From: an uncultured Stenotrophomonas sp.
GTDB taxonomy: Bacteria; Pseudomonadota; Gammaproteobacteria; Xanthomonadales; Xanthomonadaceae
Direction: 5' to 3'
Assembly (NCBI GenBank): GCA_913775725.1
Contig: CAJYNG010000013.1
Location: 248,001 to 312,000 of the forward strand
Length of the DNA: 64,000 bases
The position numbers were made by a program, and so were the translations under genes. Of this stretch, positions 1 to 7,536 are shown one piece after another. The notes below the pieces were generated by a model that saw nothing but the letters and a program-made list of their open reading frames with translations, was not told the origin of the DNA and ran no database searches. How positions within the stretch are numbered: position 1 is the first letter of the stretch; every line of letters starts with the position of its first letter.

Positions 1-332
1 TTCTGCGACAGGCCACGCAGGCCGATGCCGGCCGAACCGGAGGCCCAGCCGTTGTTGGTGGTTTCGTTGCTGGCGTTGCCGGTGTTGGCCGAGATCGAGC
101 GCAGCACGTCGGCCACGGTGGCCTTGCCGATCTGTTCCAGCTGCTGGCGACCGATCACCTGCACCGGGTTGGAGGCCTCGGTATCGGTACGCTTGATGTT
201 GGAACCGGTGACGCGCACGGCGGCCAGGGTGCTGGCTTCGCCACTGGCGTCGGCGAGGGTTTCGGCGGCGGCGGACAAAGGCGCGGCCAGAGCGACGGCC
301 AGGGCCGCCACGAGCAGGGTGTGCTTGGGCAT
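1..332 (-). CDS. TonB-dependent receptor, N-terminal fragment (runs off left edge)
   Basis: Partial gene; only about the first 110 codons are in the window and the 3' part lies beyond base 1. The protein begins [18 protein letters not shown] and has a clear signal peptide ending near SAAAE. It then shows [14 protein letters not shown] and [19 protein letters not shown], typical of the TonB-box and plug start of the large Xanthomonadaceae TonB-dependent receptors. These sit in the outer membrane and import large substrates using TonB energy. The substrate cannot be told from this fragment. It is divergent from queD, and two near-identical 17-bp repeats lie between them. Confidence 0.85.
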   Translation of the reverse strand, partial: MPKHTLLVAALAVALAAPLSAAAETLADASGEASTLAAVRVTGSNIKRTDTEASNPVQVIGRQQLEQIGKATVADVLRSISANTGNASNETTNNGWASGSAGIGLRGLSQ

Positions 333-405
333 GACGATGTGGGGGAGGTGGAAAGGGCGACGAAGTTCCGCAGTAATCCATGCCTGGCCGGGATCCGGCC
401 AATAA

Positions 406-453
406 CATCTCTTCATACGGATATAAGAGAAACTATCATCTCTTCATCCGGAT
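406..453. promoter_or_regulatory. Tandem 17-bp direct repeats between receptor gene and queD
   Basis: CATCTCTTCATACGGAT (406-422) and CATCTCTTCATCCGGAT (437-453) match at 16 of 17 positions and start 31 bp apart, three helical turns. They lie about 75-120 bp upstream of the receptor start, which suggests a two-site operator. The regulator is unknown; this is inference from position and spacing. Confidence 0.45.
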
Positions 454-512
454 GGAAAGAGTTGCTTCACGAAAGCCCAACATCCGCTCAGGCTGCCGAA
501 CCGCCCACGGCG

Positions 513-524
513 TACAATCGCGCC
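513..524 (+). promoter_or_regulatory. -10 element of queD, probably leaderless transcript
   Basis: TACAAT at 513-518 ends 6 bp before the queD ATG at 525. Transcription from this box would start at or next to the A of the start codon, and no Shine-Dalgarno sequence is visible, so the mRNA is probably leaderless. The -35 region is weak. Confidence 0.5.
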
Positions 525-887
525 ATGGAAATCTTCAAAGTCTTCATGCTCGAGGCGGCGCACCGCCTCCCCAACGTGCCGCCGGGGCACAAGTGCGCGC
601 GCCTGCACGGCCACTCGTTCCGGGTGGAACTGAAGGTCGAGGGCGAGCCGGGGGCGCAGACCGGCTGGATCATGGACTTCGGCGACGTGAAGGCGGCCTT
701 CCAGCCTATCTACGACCGCCTGGACCATCACTACCTCAATGACATCCCCGGCCTTGAGAACCCGACCAGCGAGAACCTGGCGGTGTGGATCTGGAACGAA
801 CTCAAGCCCAGCCTGCCAGCGCTGAGCGAGATCACCGTGCACGAAACCTGCACGTCGGGCTGCCGCTACCGCGGCCCTGCGATCTGA
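525..887 (+). CDS. queD: 6-carboxy-5,6,7,8-tetrahydropterin synthase (QueD / PTPS family)
   Basis: 120 aa, the usual size for QueD. The family converts dihydroneopterin triphosphate to 6-carboxytetrahydropterin in the queuosine/7-deazaguanine pathway in the cytoplasm. Visible features are the zinc ligands His13, His28 and His30 (LHGHSF), the candidate catalytic Cys24 in [10 protein letters not shown], the MDFGDVK motif, and a C-terminal [10 protein letters not shown] segment. The ATG at 525 was chosen because the family starts here ([14 protein letters not shown]) and the -10 box ends just before it. A rho-independent terminator follows at 915-945. The rest of the queuosine pathway is not in this window. 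Confidence 0.9.
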   Translation: MEIFKVFMLEAAHRLPNVPPGHKCARLHGHSFRVELKVEGEPGAQTGWIMDFGDVKAAFQPIYDRLDHHYLNDIPGLENPTSENLAVWIWNELKPSLPALSEITVHETCTSGCRYRGPAI

Positions 888-914
888 TCAACCCATTGAT
901 CTGAAAGGTTTTTC

Positions 915-945
915 AAAGGCGCCTTGGGCGCCTTTGTTATTTTTG
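915..945 (+). terminator. Rho-independent terminator of queD
   Basis: Perfect 9-bp stem AAAGGCGCC (915-923) / GGCGCCTTT (927-935) with a 3-nt loop, followed by a T-rich tract (gttatttttg), 28 bp after the queD stop. Confidence 0.85.
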
Positions 946-973
946 TTGCATTGCGGCATCAAGGGCGTATGCT
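946..973 (+). promoter_or_regulatory. Putative promoter of phasin-like gene
   Basis: TTGCAT (946-951), 16-bp spacer, TATGCT (968-973), 30 bp upstream of the ATG at 1004. Reasonable sigma70-like match; not proven. Confidence 0.4.
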
Positions 974-1003
974 GCATTGCATCAAGCCACTTCCTGATGC
1001 CCC

Positions 1004-1351
1004 ATGGCCGCCGCCTTCAGCGATCGCTTCAGTGATGCCACCCGCCAGCTCGCCGCCGCGGCAACGCGCGCGAACCGGTTGGCATTGGAGAACGCGGAAA
1101 GCATGTTCGGCGTGCAGCTGAAGGCGATGGAGCGCAACCTGACCGCCACCAGCGGCTGGCTGGGCGAACTGGCCCGCAGTGAAGACGCGGCCGTTACGCT
1201 CTCCAAGGGCGCGCAACTGTGGCAGGACAACCTGCAGCGGCTGGGTCAGGCCCAGCAGGACATGGTCGGGCTCGGCCTGCAGGCCAGCAAGGCCTGGTCC
1301 GAACTGGCACAGGGCTACAACGAATCAACGGCGGACGCGAACAACCACTGA
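1004..1351 (+). CDS. Phasin family protein
   Basis: 115 aa, alpha-helical, rich in Ala, Gln and Leu, with no signal peptide or membrane segment. The pattern of heptad-like amphipathic helices (LALENAESMFGVQLKAMERN, LWQDNLQRLGQAQQDMVGLG) is that of phasins, small proteins that coat polyhydroxyalkanoate granules or act as structural coat proteins. No PHA synthase is nearby, so the link to storage granules is by family only. It stands alone between the queD terminator and its own strong terminator at 1398-1434. Confidence 0.7.
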   Translation: MAAAFSDRFSDATRQLAAAATRANRLALENAESMFGVQLKAMERNLTATSGWLGELARSEDAAVTLSKGAQLWQDNLQRLGQAQQDMVGLGLQASKAWSELAQGYNESTADANNH

Positions 1352-1397
1352 CGCGACGCAACGCTCATTGCGTGGGTCCCTCCCCCCACGCAATCCG

Positions 1398-1434
1398 GAC
1401 CCGGCAGATCCCTCCCTCTGCCGGGTCTTTTTTT
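1398..1434 (+). terminator. Rho-independent terminator after phasin gene
   Basis: GACCCGGCAG (1398-1407) pairs with CTGCCGGGTC (1418-1427) and is followed by seven T. A second hairpin, TTGCGTGGG/CCCACGCAA, sits just upstream near 1369-1393. Confidence 0.9.
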
Positions 1435-1498
1435 GCCTGGCGTCTGGATACCGAAGTGCGTCTTCGTCCTATCTCTCTGCAAGCTGATGGGCCCCGCC

Positions 1499-1759
1499 GG
1501 GGCAGGCAGGGGCCTGGGCAAATGTCCCCCGGCGTCGGCCGTTGGCCGTCACCTCCTCCTTTACTTTGCCCAGACCCCTGCCCACCCCGACGAGGCTCGG
1601 CGTGCGGCAGGTAAAGCGCAGCGCTCGCGGCCACCTTTCAACGAGGCGCCGACGAACTCCGAACGCAGGGCGGAGGCCCTTGCGTACGAAGTAAAGGGGG
1701 AGGTGACGGCCAACGGCCGGCGTCGGAGGACATTCGTACGCAAGGGCCTCCGCCCTGCG
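1499..1759. repeat. Two long hairpins with 42-nt mutually complementary loops
   Basis: The 352-bp gap between the phasin terminator and the asnB-like gene is filled by this structure. Hairpin 1 has arms 1499-1522 and 1565-1588 (21 of 24 pair). Hairpin 2 has arms 1664-1690 and 1733-1759, a perfect 27-bp inverted repeat. Loop 1 (1523-1564) and loop 2 (1691-1732) are both 42 nt and are reverse complements at 38 of 42 positions; three of the four differences still allow G-U pairing in RNA. Loop 2 carries AAAGGGGGAGGTG and loop 1 the matching CACCTCCTCCTTT. No convincing protein is encoded here. It may be a mobile inverted-repeat element or a structured RNA. Confidence 0.8.
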
Positions 1760-1786
1760 CCACGCAGAACCCACCGCGAAGGAACC

Positions 1787-3688
1787 TCAACGCCCGCGAC
1801 CACCGTGCCAGTGCTGGTGCCACGCCTGGAACATCAGCACGTTCCACAGGTGCGTGTGCCACTTGCGCTCACCGCGCAGGAACGCCTCCCAGATGCCGCG
1901 CACGCGCGCCGCATCGAAGCAGCCCTGGTTGCGCAGCAGCTGCGGGTCCAGCAGCGCCTCCGCCCAATCGCGCAGCGGGCCTGCCAACCAACGTGCCATC
2001 GGCGGACCGAAACCACGCTTGGGGCGGTACACCAGGGGCTCGGGCAGGTAGCGGGCCAGCAGGTGCTTGAGAATCCGCTTGTGCTCGCCGTCGTGGTACT
2101 TCAGATGCTGCGGCAGGCGCCAGGCCAACCGCACCACCTCCATGTCCAGCAGCGGCGCACGGGTTTCCACGCCCGCCGCCATGCCCGCGCGATCAACCTT
2201 GGCGAGGATGCCTTCGGCCAGGTCCATGCGGAAATCCAGCAGTTGGATACGCGCCTCGGCCGGCAGCGCCGTGTCCTGCTGCTGGAAGATCGTGATCGGT
2301 TCGCGCGCGCCCAGCACCACCTGCGCCGGCTGGCGCCAGCGGGTGACACGCTGCAGGTAATGCCCTTCCACGTCGTTGGCGGCAACCTCGGCCACCAGCG
2401 CACGCCAGCCGCCCAGTCGGCCACGCTCCACGTTCATGCGGTTGCCGCTGCGCCGTGCCAGGTCGCGCACCCAGTCCGGCAGGCCACCGCACAGGCGTGC
2501 ATTGCGCAGCGCGCGGCCGTAGCTGGGGTGACCGAAGAACAGTTCGTCGCCGCCGTCACCGGTCAGCGCCACCGGCTTGCGCGCACCCAGCAGTTCACTG
2601 GCCAGCAGGGTCGGCAGCTGCGAGGCATCGGCGAACGGCTCGCACCAGACCTGCGGCAGGCGCTGCAGCAGGTCCAGGCCCTGCCGCGCATCCATCCGGT
2701 GCAGATGGTGCTGCACGCCCAGATGGCGCGCGACCTGCGAGGCCCAATCGCTTTCGTCATGGCCGGGATCGTCGAAACCGACCGTCCACGCCTCGATCGG
2801 CAAGGTCGATTGGGCCTGCATCATCGCGGTCACCAGCGACGAGTCGGTGCCGCCGGACAGGAACGCGCCACACGCCAATGGCGAATGCATGCGTGCGGCA
2901 ATGGCCTTCTGCAATACGGCTTCCAGCTGGTCGGTGGCCTGTTCCAGGCTCGGCGTCGGCTGCAGGGGCTCCTGCAGCGCACGCTGCATCGCATCGCGTG
3001 CACACCAGTAGCGCGTCCCCCCTTCCGTCGCCTGGCTGGAACCGCCGGCAGCGTGGTCATCCAGATCGACGCGCAGCACCGCGCCGGCCACCAGCTTGTG
3101 AATGCCCCGGTAGATGGTGTGCGGCGCCGGCACATAGTCGTGGCGCAGCAGCAGGCTCAGCGCATCCTGGTCGATGCTCGGCGCGAAGCCGGCGAAGGCC
3201 TGCAGCGCCTTCATTTCCGAGGCGAACAGGAACTGGCCCTGGAACCAGCCGTAGTACAGCGGCCGCTCACCGACCGGATCACGCGCCAACCACAACGCGC
3301 GCGACTCACGGTCCCATACGCTGAAACCGAAGGCGCCTTCGATACGCGACAGCGCGCGCTCCACCCCCCATTCAACGATCGCCTGCAGCAGCAGCCGGGC
3401 ATCGCTGCAGCTGCGCGGCAGATCGCGCAGCTGCGCCTGCAGGTCGCCACGGTTGTACAGCCGGCCGTCCAGGCACAGCACGTAACGGCCGCAGTCCGAG
3501 CTCAGCGGCTGCAACGGCGTATCGGTGGGTGCCCGGCAGTGGCCCAGCGCGAGGCCGGCCTCGGCGTCGGTCCAGTAGCCGATGCGGCCGCGGCCGCGCT
3601 GCTGCAGGGCGCGCAGCATCGGCGCCAGCTGCTGCAGCAGCTGTTCGTCCTCGGCGGGTGGCAGCCAGGCGCCGACCACGCCGCTCAT
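1787..3688 (-). CDS. Asparagine synthetase B-like amidotransferase with Ser in place of catalytic Cys
   Basis: 633 aa with two domains. Residues 1 to about 200 form a class II glutamine amidotransferase fold (DGRLYNR near 74-80, RDPVGERPLYY at 136-146). Residues about 250-600 form the asparagine synthetase ATP-pyrophosphatase domain, with the PP-loop SGGTDSS at 278-284 and GDGGDELFFGH later on. The family makes asparagine, or amidates another substrate, using ATP and glutamine. The N-terminus reads MSGVVGAW where glutaminase-active members have MCGI, so the N-terminal Cys nucleophile is Ser. GGAGG lies 7 nt before this ATG (3688), so the start is well supported. Ammonia-dependent activity, or another ATP-driven amide bond as in beta-lactam synthetase (which also lacks this Cys), is possible. 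Single gene, divergent from the RstA-like regulator. Confidence 0.85.
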   Translation of the reverse strand: MSGVVGAWLPPAEDEQLLQQLAPMLRALQQRGRGRIGYWTDAEAGLALGHCRAPTDTPLQPLSSDCGRYVLCLDGRLYNRGDLQAQLRDLPRSCSDARLLLQAIVEWGVERALSRIEGAFGFSVWDRESRALWLARDPVGERPLYYGWFQGQFLFASEMKALQAFAGFAPSIDQDALSLLLRHDYVPAPHTIYRGIHKLVAGAVLRVDLDDHAAGGSSQATEGGTRYWCARDAMQRALQEPLQPTPSLEQATDQLEAVLQKAIAARMHSPLACGAFLSGGTDSSLVTAMMQAQSTLPIEAWTVGFDDPGHDESDWASQVARHLGVQHHLHRMDARQGLDLLQRLPQVWCEPFADASQLPTLLASELLGARKPVALTGDGGDELFFGHPSYGRALRNARLCGGLPDWVRDLARRSGNRMNVERGRLGGWRALVAEVAANDVEGHYLQRVTRWRQPAQVVLGAREPITIFQQQDTALPAEARIQLLDFRMDLAEGILAKVDRAGMAAGVETRAPLLDMEVVRLAWRLPQHLKYHDGEHKRILKHLLARYLPEPLVYRPKRGFGPPMARWLAGPLRDWAEALLDPQLLRNQGCFDAARVRGIWEAFLRGERKWHTHLWNVLMFQAWHQHWHGGRGR

Positions 3689-3850
3689 CGGGCACCTCCG
3701 CAGCGGCAGCGGCGGGACGGGTTCAGCAGGCGGGGGGCGGCGGGCGACATGGGAACGGCACGCGGAGCGGAGGAGACTCCATGCTCGGCGCCGCACCTGC
3801 CCCGCGTCAGTCGCTTTGCTGTCAGCGATGGTCACCAGACGTATCACGAA

Positions 3851-3866
3851 GGTAACGTTTTGTAAC
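3851..3866. promoter_or_regulatory. Tandem GTAAC half-sites resembling an RstA box
   Basis: GTAAC occurs at 3852-3856 and 3862-3866, 10 bp apart, as expected for OmpR-family dimers. On the minus strand, 3864-3851 reads TACAAAACGTTACC, which resembles the E. coli RstA box (TACATNTNGTTACA). It lies in the 349-bp region between the asnB-like gene and the RstA-like regulator gene. No gene is seen in that region. Confidence 0.4.
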
Positions 3867-4037
3867 GGCAACAAGCTATGCTGGACGCCAAGTTGTTGCC
3901 AGGCCTGAGGCCCGGCCCGCGCGCCAGCAACCCCGGCTGAATGGCGCCCGCCCCCTGGACCCGGGTGGCCCGAAGGCTGGGATAGCATCGCCGCGCTCGT
4001 GCCGTGGCGGTACGTATGCCCCACGGAGGCCTTGAAA

Positions 4038-4727
4038 ATGCTGGATATCGTACTGGTTGAAGACGATGCCCGCCTGGGTACGATGGTCAGCGACTATCTG
4101 CAGCGGCATGGCTACCAGGTGGCCCATGAGCGCAGTGGTGAGCGTGCGGTGGCCCGGATCCTGGCCGAGAAGCCGGCCCTGGTCCTGCTCGATGTCGGCC
4201 TGCCCGACCAGGATGGTTTCGAAGTGTGTCGGCAGATCCGGCCGCACTATGACGGCATCATCTGTGTACTGACCGCCCGCACCGACAACATCGACCAGGT
4301 GCTGGGACTGGAGCTGGGGGCCGACGATTACATCGGCAAACCCATCGAACCGCGGGTGCTGCTGGCCCGCCTGCGTGCGCACCTGCGCCGCCATCGCCGG
4401 GTCGAGCCACGTGACGGCAGCCTGCGCTTCGGCGAGCTGAACATCGACCCGTCCACCCGCAACGTGCACCTGCAGGGTGGCCTGCTGGAGCTGACCACGG
4501 CCGAGTTCGACCTGCTGTTCCTGCTGGCCAGCAACGCCGGCCAGATCCTGGACCGCGACGCACTGCTGCGCGGCCTGCGTGGCATCGCCTTCGACGGCCT
4601 GGACCGTTCGATCGATGCACGCATCTCGCGCCTGCGCCGCAAGCTGGGCGACAACCCTGAACAACCGGAGCGGATCAAGACCGTGCGTGGACGCGGCTAC
4701 CTGTTCAGCCGCTCGGCATGGGGATGA
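4038..4727 (+). CDS. rstA: OmpR/PhoB-family response regulator (RstA-like)
   Basis: 229 aa. The receiver domain (about 1-115) has the acidic pair Glu8-Asp9-Asp10, phospho-acceptor Asp52 in LLDVGLPDQDG, and Lys in DDYIGKPIEPR. The C-terminal winged-helix domain (about 130-229) has the ELTTAEFDLLFLLASNAGQI and RGRGYLFSR signatures. It should bind DNA when phosphorylated by the kinase encoded next. The ATG at 4038 is preceded by GGAGG with 8-nt spacing and begins directly at the receiver fold (MLDIVLVEDD). The stop overlaps the kinase start (ATGA), showing translational coupling. The assignment to RstA rests on the partner kinase and the RstA-box-like site upstream. Confidence 0.8.
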   Translation: MLDIVLVEDDARLGTMVSDYLQRHGYQVAHERSGERAVARILAEKPALVLLDVGLPDQDGFEVCRQIRPHYDGIICVLTARTDNIDQVLGLELGADDYIGKPIEPRVLLARLRAHLRRHRRVEPRDGSLRFGELNIDPSTRNVHLQGGLLELTTAEFDLLFLLASNAGQILDRDALLRGLRGIAFDGLDRSIDARISRLRRKLGDNPEQPERIKTVRGRGYLFSRSAWG

Positions 4728-6070
4728 AGCGCACGCCTTCGGCGATGCGCGGCCACGCCTTCCACTTCCTGCGCTACGGCATTGGCTTCCTGGTCGCCCA
4801 CCTGCTGCTGATCGTGCTGGGCCTGTGGGCCTGGGATGCGCTGCTGGAAGACCGCACCGAAGCCGGGCTGCAGGCCGAGATGCGGGGCACCCATGCGCTG
4901 CTGCAGCAACGCTTCGCGGAAACACCGCGCGAGCAATGGCCGGCGCTGGCACGCGGGCTCGACGCCGACTTCGCCTATGCCCTGCGGATGGTGCCGCTGG
5001 CCGAGGCGGAGAAGGCGCTGTCGGCCAGCCAGCGACCGCCGTTCAACAACGGCCGGGTGCAGATCGACCTGGAACACATGCGCAGCCTGCAGCGGATCGG
5101 TGACAGCGACTATGCCGTGATGCTGGGGCCACTGGATGAAGCGTTGCCGGAGGAAGGCTGGCAGGACAGCGAAGTGTCAGGCGTGGCCATCCTGCTGCTG
5201 ATCCTGATGGTGGCCGTGGCGCTGCCGATGTACGTGATGGTCTACCGCCTGTGGCGCGACGTCTCTCAGCTGGCCCAGGCCGCCCGGCAGATGCGCGACG
5301 GCCAGCTGGACACGCGCGCGCCGCGCGCCGGTACCGCGCTGGTGCGGCCGTTGGCCAATGCCTTCAACCACATGGCCGAGCAGCTGCAGCAGCTGCTGGA
5401 AAGCCAGCGCGTGCTGGCCCAGGCGGTGGCACACGAAGTCCGCACGCCGCTGGCGCGGATGCGCTTCGGCCTGGCCGACCTGGAAGACACCGCGCTGGAC
5501 GAGATCCAGCGTGATGCCCTGGGCGGCCTGCGCACCGATGTCGACCGGCTGCAACACCTCACCGATGCCGGCGTGGAGTACGCCGCACTCGGTCGCTGCC
5601 ATCAGCTGACCCGCCAGCGCCTGCAGCTGGCGGCACTGGTGCGCGGCGTGGTGGCCCAGTTCGCGCCGCTGCCGATGCCCGTGCAGCAGGCGCTGTCGCC
5701 GGCGGGGCTGGTCAACGTCAACCGGCACATGCTGGAACTGGCGCTGCGCAACCTGCTCGGCAATGCCCTGCGCTACGCGCGGCGGCAGATACGCATCGCC
5801 AGCACCGTCAACGACGGCTGGTTGTGCCTGCAGGTGGAGGACGACGGCCCCGGCATTGCGCCCGAACTGCGCGGCCAGGTGCTGCAACCCTATGTGCGGC
5901 TGGATCCGGGCAGCCCCGGTTTCGGCCTCGGCCTGGCGCTGGTGCAGGTGGTGGCCGACAAGCATGGCGGCCACGTCGAGGTAACCGATTCGGAGTTGGG
6001 CGGTGCCTGCATCCGCCTGCACCTGCCGCTGGAAAGCGGTGGTGCCGTGGAGGGCGAGACGACCTGCTAG
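4724..6070 (+). CDS. rstB: Sensor histidine kinase (RstB-like)
   Basis: 448 aa. TM1 is near residues 18-38, followed by a periplasmic domain of about 110 residues containing the RstB-like stretch ETPREQWPALARGLDADFAY. TM2 is near 153-175, then a HAMP segment, a HisKA H-box (AVAHEVRTPLARMRF, His about 237) and a HATPase with NLLGNALRYA, DDGPGIAP and GFGLGLALV. It is an inner-membrane sensor that phosphorylates the preceding response regulator. An ATG at 4718, two codons upstream in frame, is an alternative start; 4724 is preferred for the 4-nt ATGA overlap with the regulator gene. The stimulus is not evident. Confidence 0.85.
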   Translation: MKRTPSAMRGHAFHFLRYGIGFLVAHLLLIVLGLWAWDALLEDRTEAGLQAEMRGTHALLQQRFAETPREQWPALARGLDADFAYALRMVPLAEAEKALSASQRPPFNNGRVQIDLEHMRSLQRIGDSDYAVMLGPLDEALPEEGWQDSEVSGVAILLLILMVAVALPMYVMVYRLWRDVSQLAQAARQMRDGQLDTRAPRAGTALVRPLANAFNHMAEQLQQLLESQRVLAQAVAHEVRTPLARMRFGLADLEDTALDEIQRDALGGLRTDVDRLQHLTDAGVEYAALGRCHQLTRQRLQLAALVRGVVAQFAPLPMPVQQALSPAGLVNVNRHMLELALRNLLGNALRYARRQIRIASTVNDGWLCLQVEDDGPGIAPELRGQVLQPYVRLDPGSPGFGLGLALVQVVADKHGGHVEVTDSELGGACIRLHLPLESGGAVEGETTC

Positions 6071-7536
6071 ACCGCCGGTTCCGCGCGTGGCAAGGCAAAC
6101 ACGAACAGCGCGCCCTGCTCGCTATCGCGCAGTTCGATCCGGCGCCCATGCAGCTGCACGATGCGCTGCACGATCAGCAGGCCGAGGCCACCGTTGTCAC
6201 CGCGTCGTGCGCCCAGCGCGGCCGGCGCCTGGAACAGCTGCGCACGCAGCGCGGGGGCCACTCCGGGACCGTCGTCGGCAACACTCACCTCAACGCTGTC
6301 CGGCGTCGCGCGCAGGCACACCTCGATCCGGCCACCCTCCGGCGCATGCCGCAACGCGTTGTCGAGCAGGTTGGTCAGCACCCGCTCGACCAGGCCCAGA
6401 TCGGCACGCACCAGCGGCAGGCCCGGCGGGAACTCGGCGTGCAGGCGCTGGCTGCGCGCCTGCGCGGCCAGCTCGAACTTCTGCAGTACGTCCTGCAGCA
6501 GTTCCGGCAGCGCGAATACTTCCCACTCCAGGCGCACTTCGCCATGTTCCAGCCGCGCCAGCTCGAACAGTGCGCGCGCAAGCCGACCAACCTTGGCACT
6601 CTGCGCCAGCGCGATACCGAGGTAGCGGCGGCGCTCATCCGGCGACAGCGTGGCGTCCTTCAATGCCAGCGTTTCCAGGTAGCCGTGCAGTGACGACAAC
6701 GGCGTACGCAGATCGTGCGAGATGTTGGCGACCAGCTCGCGGCGCTGCAGGTCTTGCTGGCGCAGCTGCTGCCATTGCTCACCCAGCCGCTGCGCCATCT
6801 GCGCGTGCGCGTGTTCCAGGATCACCAGCTCATCGCGCTCACCGGGGCGCAGCGGCTCCGGCGGCGGCAACGGCGTAGGTGCGTCGATGTCGAACGCCTG
6901 GATGCGCCGTGTCAGCCTCCGCAGCGGCCGGGTCACCCAGTAGAAGGCCACCAGCCCGGCCAGCAGGCCGAGCCCCCCCACCAGCACTACTGACCATAGC
7001 GTGGTGTTCCACTGGCTGCCGGCGGCGAGATCGTCGGCCAGCATCTGCCGGTGCTCGCCGACCAGCACCACGTACACATAGCCAGCCTGGCGGCCCTGCA
7101 CGATCAGCGGTGCTGCACTGAACACCTTGCGGCCATCCGCGCTGCGCGGGTCATCGCCGAGGATCGGCAACGGCGCACCGGCAAGCAGGCGACGCAGCGG
7201 CGCCACGTCCACCCGGTTGCGCACCAGATGCCCACTGGGTGCATCGTGGCCAAGGATGCGACCCTGGTCGTCCAGCAGGTAGACCTCGACGCTGGGATTG
7301 ACCGCCATCAACTGGCCGAACAGCGCGCGCACCGCAGCATCGCGCATGCCGCTGGTATCCATCAACTCGCTGCGCTGGGCGATGTGCTCGGCCAGGCCCA
7401 GCGACAGCCGCTGCACCACCTCCTGCTCGTGGCGGGTATTGGCACGCATCTGCAGTGCCAGCAGCGCCATGCAGCACATCAGCATCAGCGCGGCGATCAC
7501 CGCCGCCAGCTTCTGCCACAGGTTCGGCTTGATCAT
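6067..7536 (-). CDS. Sensor histidine kinase, partner of downstream-coordinate response regulator
   Basis: 489 aa inner-membrane kinase. TM1 is at about 9-28, a periplasmic sensor domain at about 30-178, TM2 at 181-200, then HAMP. The H-box is LVANISHDLRTPLSSLHGY (His274), and the HATPase has NLLDNALRHAPEGG, ADDGPGVAP and NGGLGLLIV. The ATG at 7536 overlaps the stop of the response regulator gene by 4 nt (ATGA), so the two are co-translated. The pair is divergent from the exported methionine sulfoxide repair operon, and I infer that it controls it, as YedVW-type systems do for periplasmic Met-O repair in other bacteria. The 3' end meets that of the rstB-like gene, with a 4-nt overlap on opposite strands. 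Confidence 0.85.
   Translation of the reverse strand: MIKPNLWQKLAAVIAALMLMCCMALLALQMRANTRHEQEVVQRLSLGLAEHIAQRSELMDTSGMRDAAVRALFGQLMAVNPSVEVYLLDDQGRILGHDAPSGHLVRNRVDVAPLRRLLAGAPLPILGDDPRSADGRKVFSAAPLIVQGRQAGYVYVVLVGEHRQMLADDLAAGSQWNTTLWSVVLVGGLGLLAGLVAFYWVTRPLRRLTRRIQAFDIDAPTPLPPPEPLRPGERDELVILEHAHAQMAQRLGEQWQQLRQQDLQRRELVANISHDLRTPLSSLHGYLETLALKDATLSPDERRRYLGIALAQSAKVGRLARALFELARLEHGEVRLEWEVFALPELLQDVLQKFELAAQARSQRLHAEFPPGLPLVRADLGLVERVLTNLLDNALRHAPEGGRIEVCLRATPDSVEVSVADDGPGVAPALRAQLFQAPAALGARRGDNGGLGLLIVQRIVQLHGRRIELRDSEQGALFVFALPRAEPAV

Noticed and set aside
1469-1862. Overlapping short frames in the kissing-hairpin region
   Set aside because: All derive from the inverted repeats; the encoded peptides are Arg/Pro-rich and mirror each other.
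1433-3865. 810-codon open frame on the plus strand
   Set aside because: Antisense to the asnB-like gene in GC-rich DNA; composition is Arg/Gln/His-rich without any domain, and the minus-strand protein has clear catalytic motifs.
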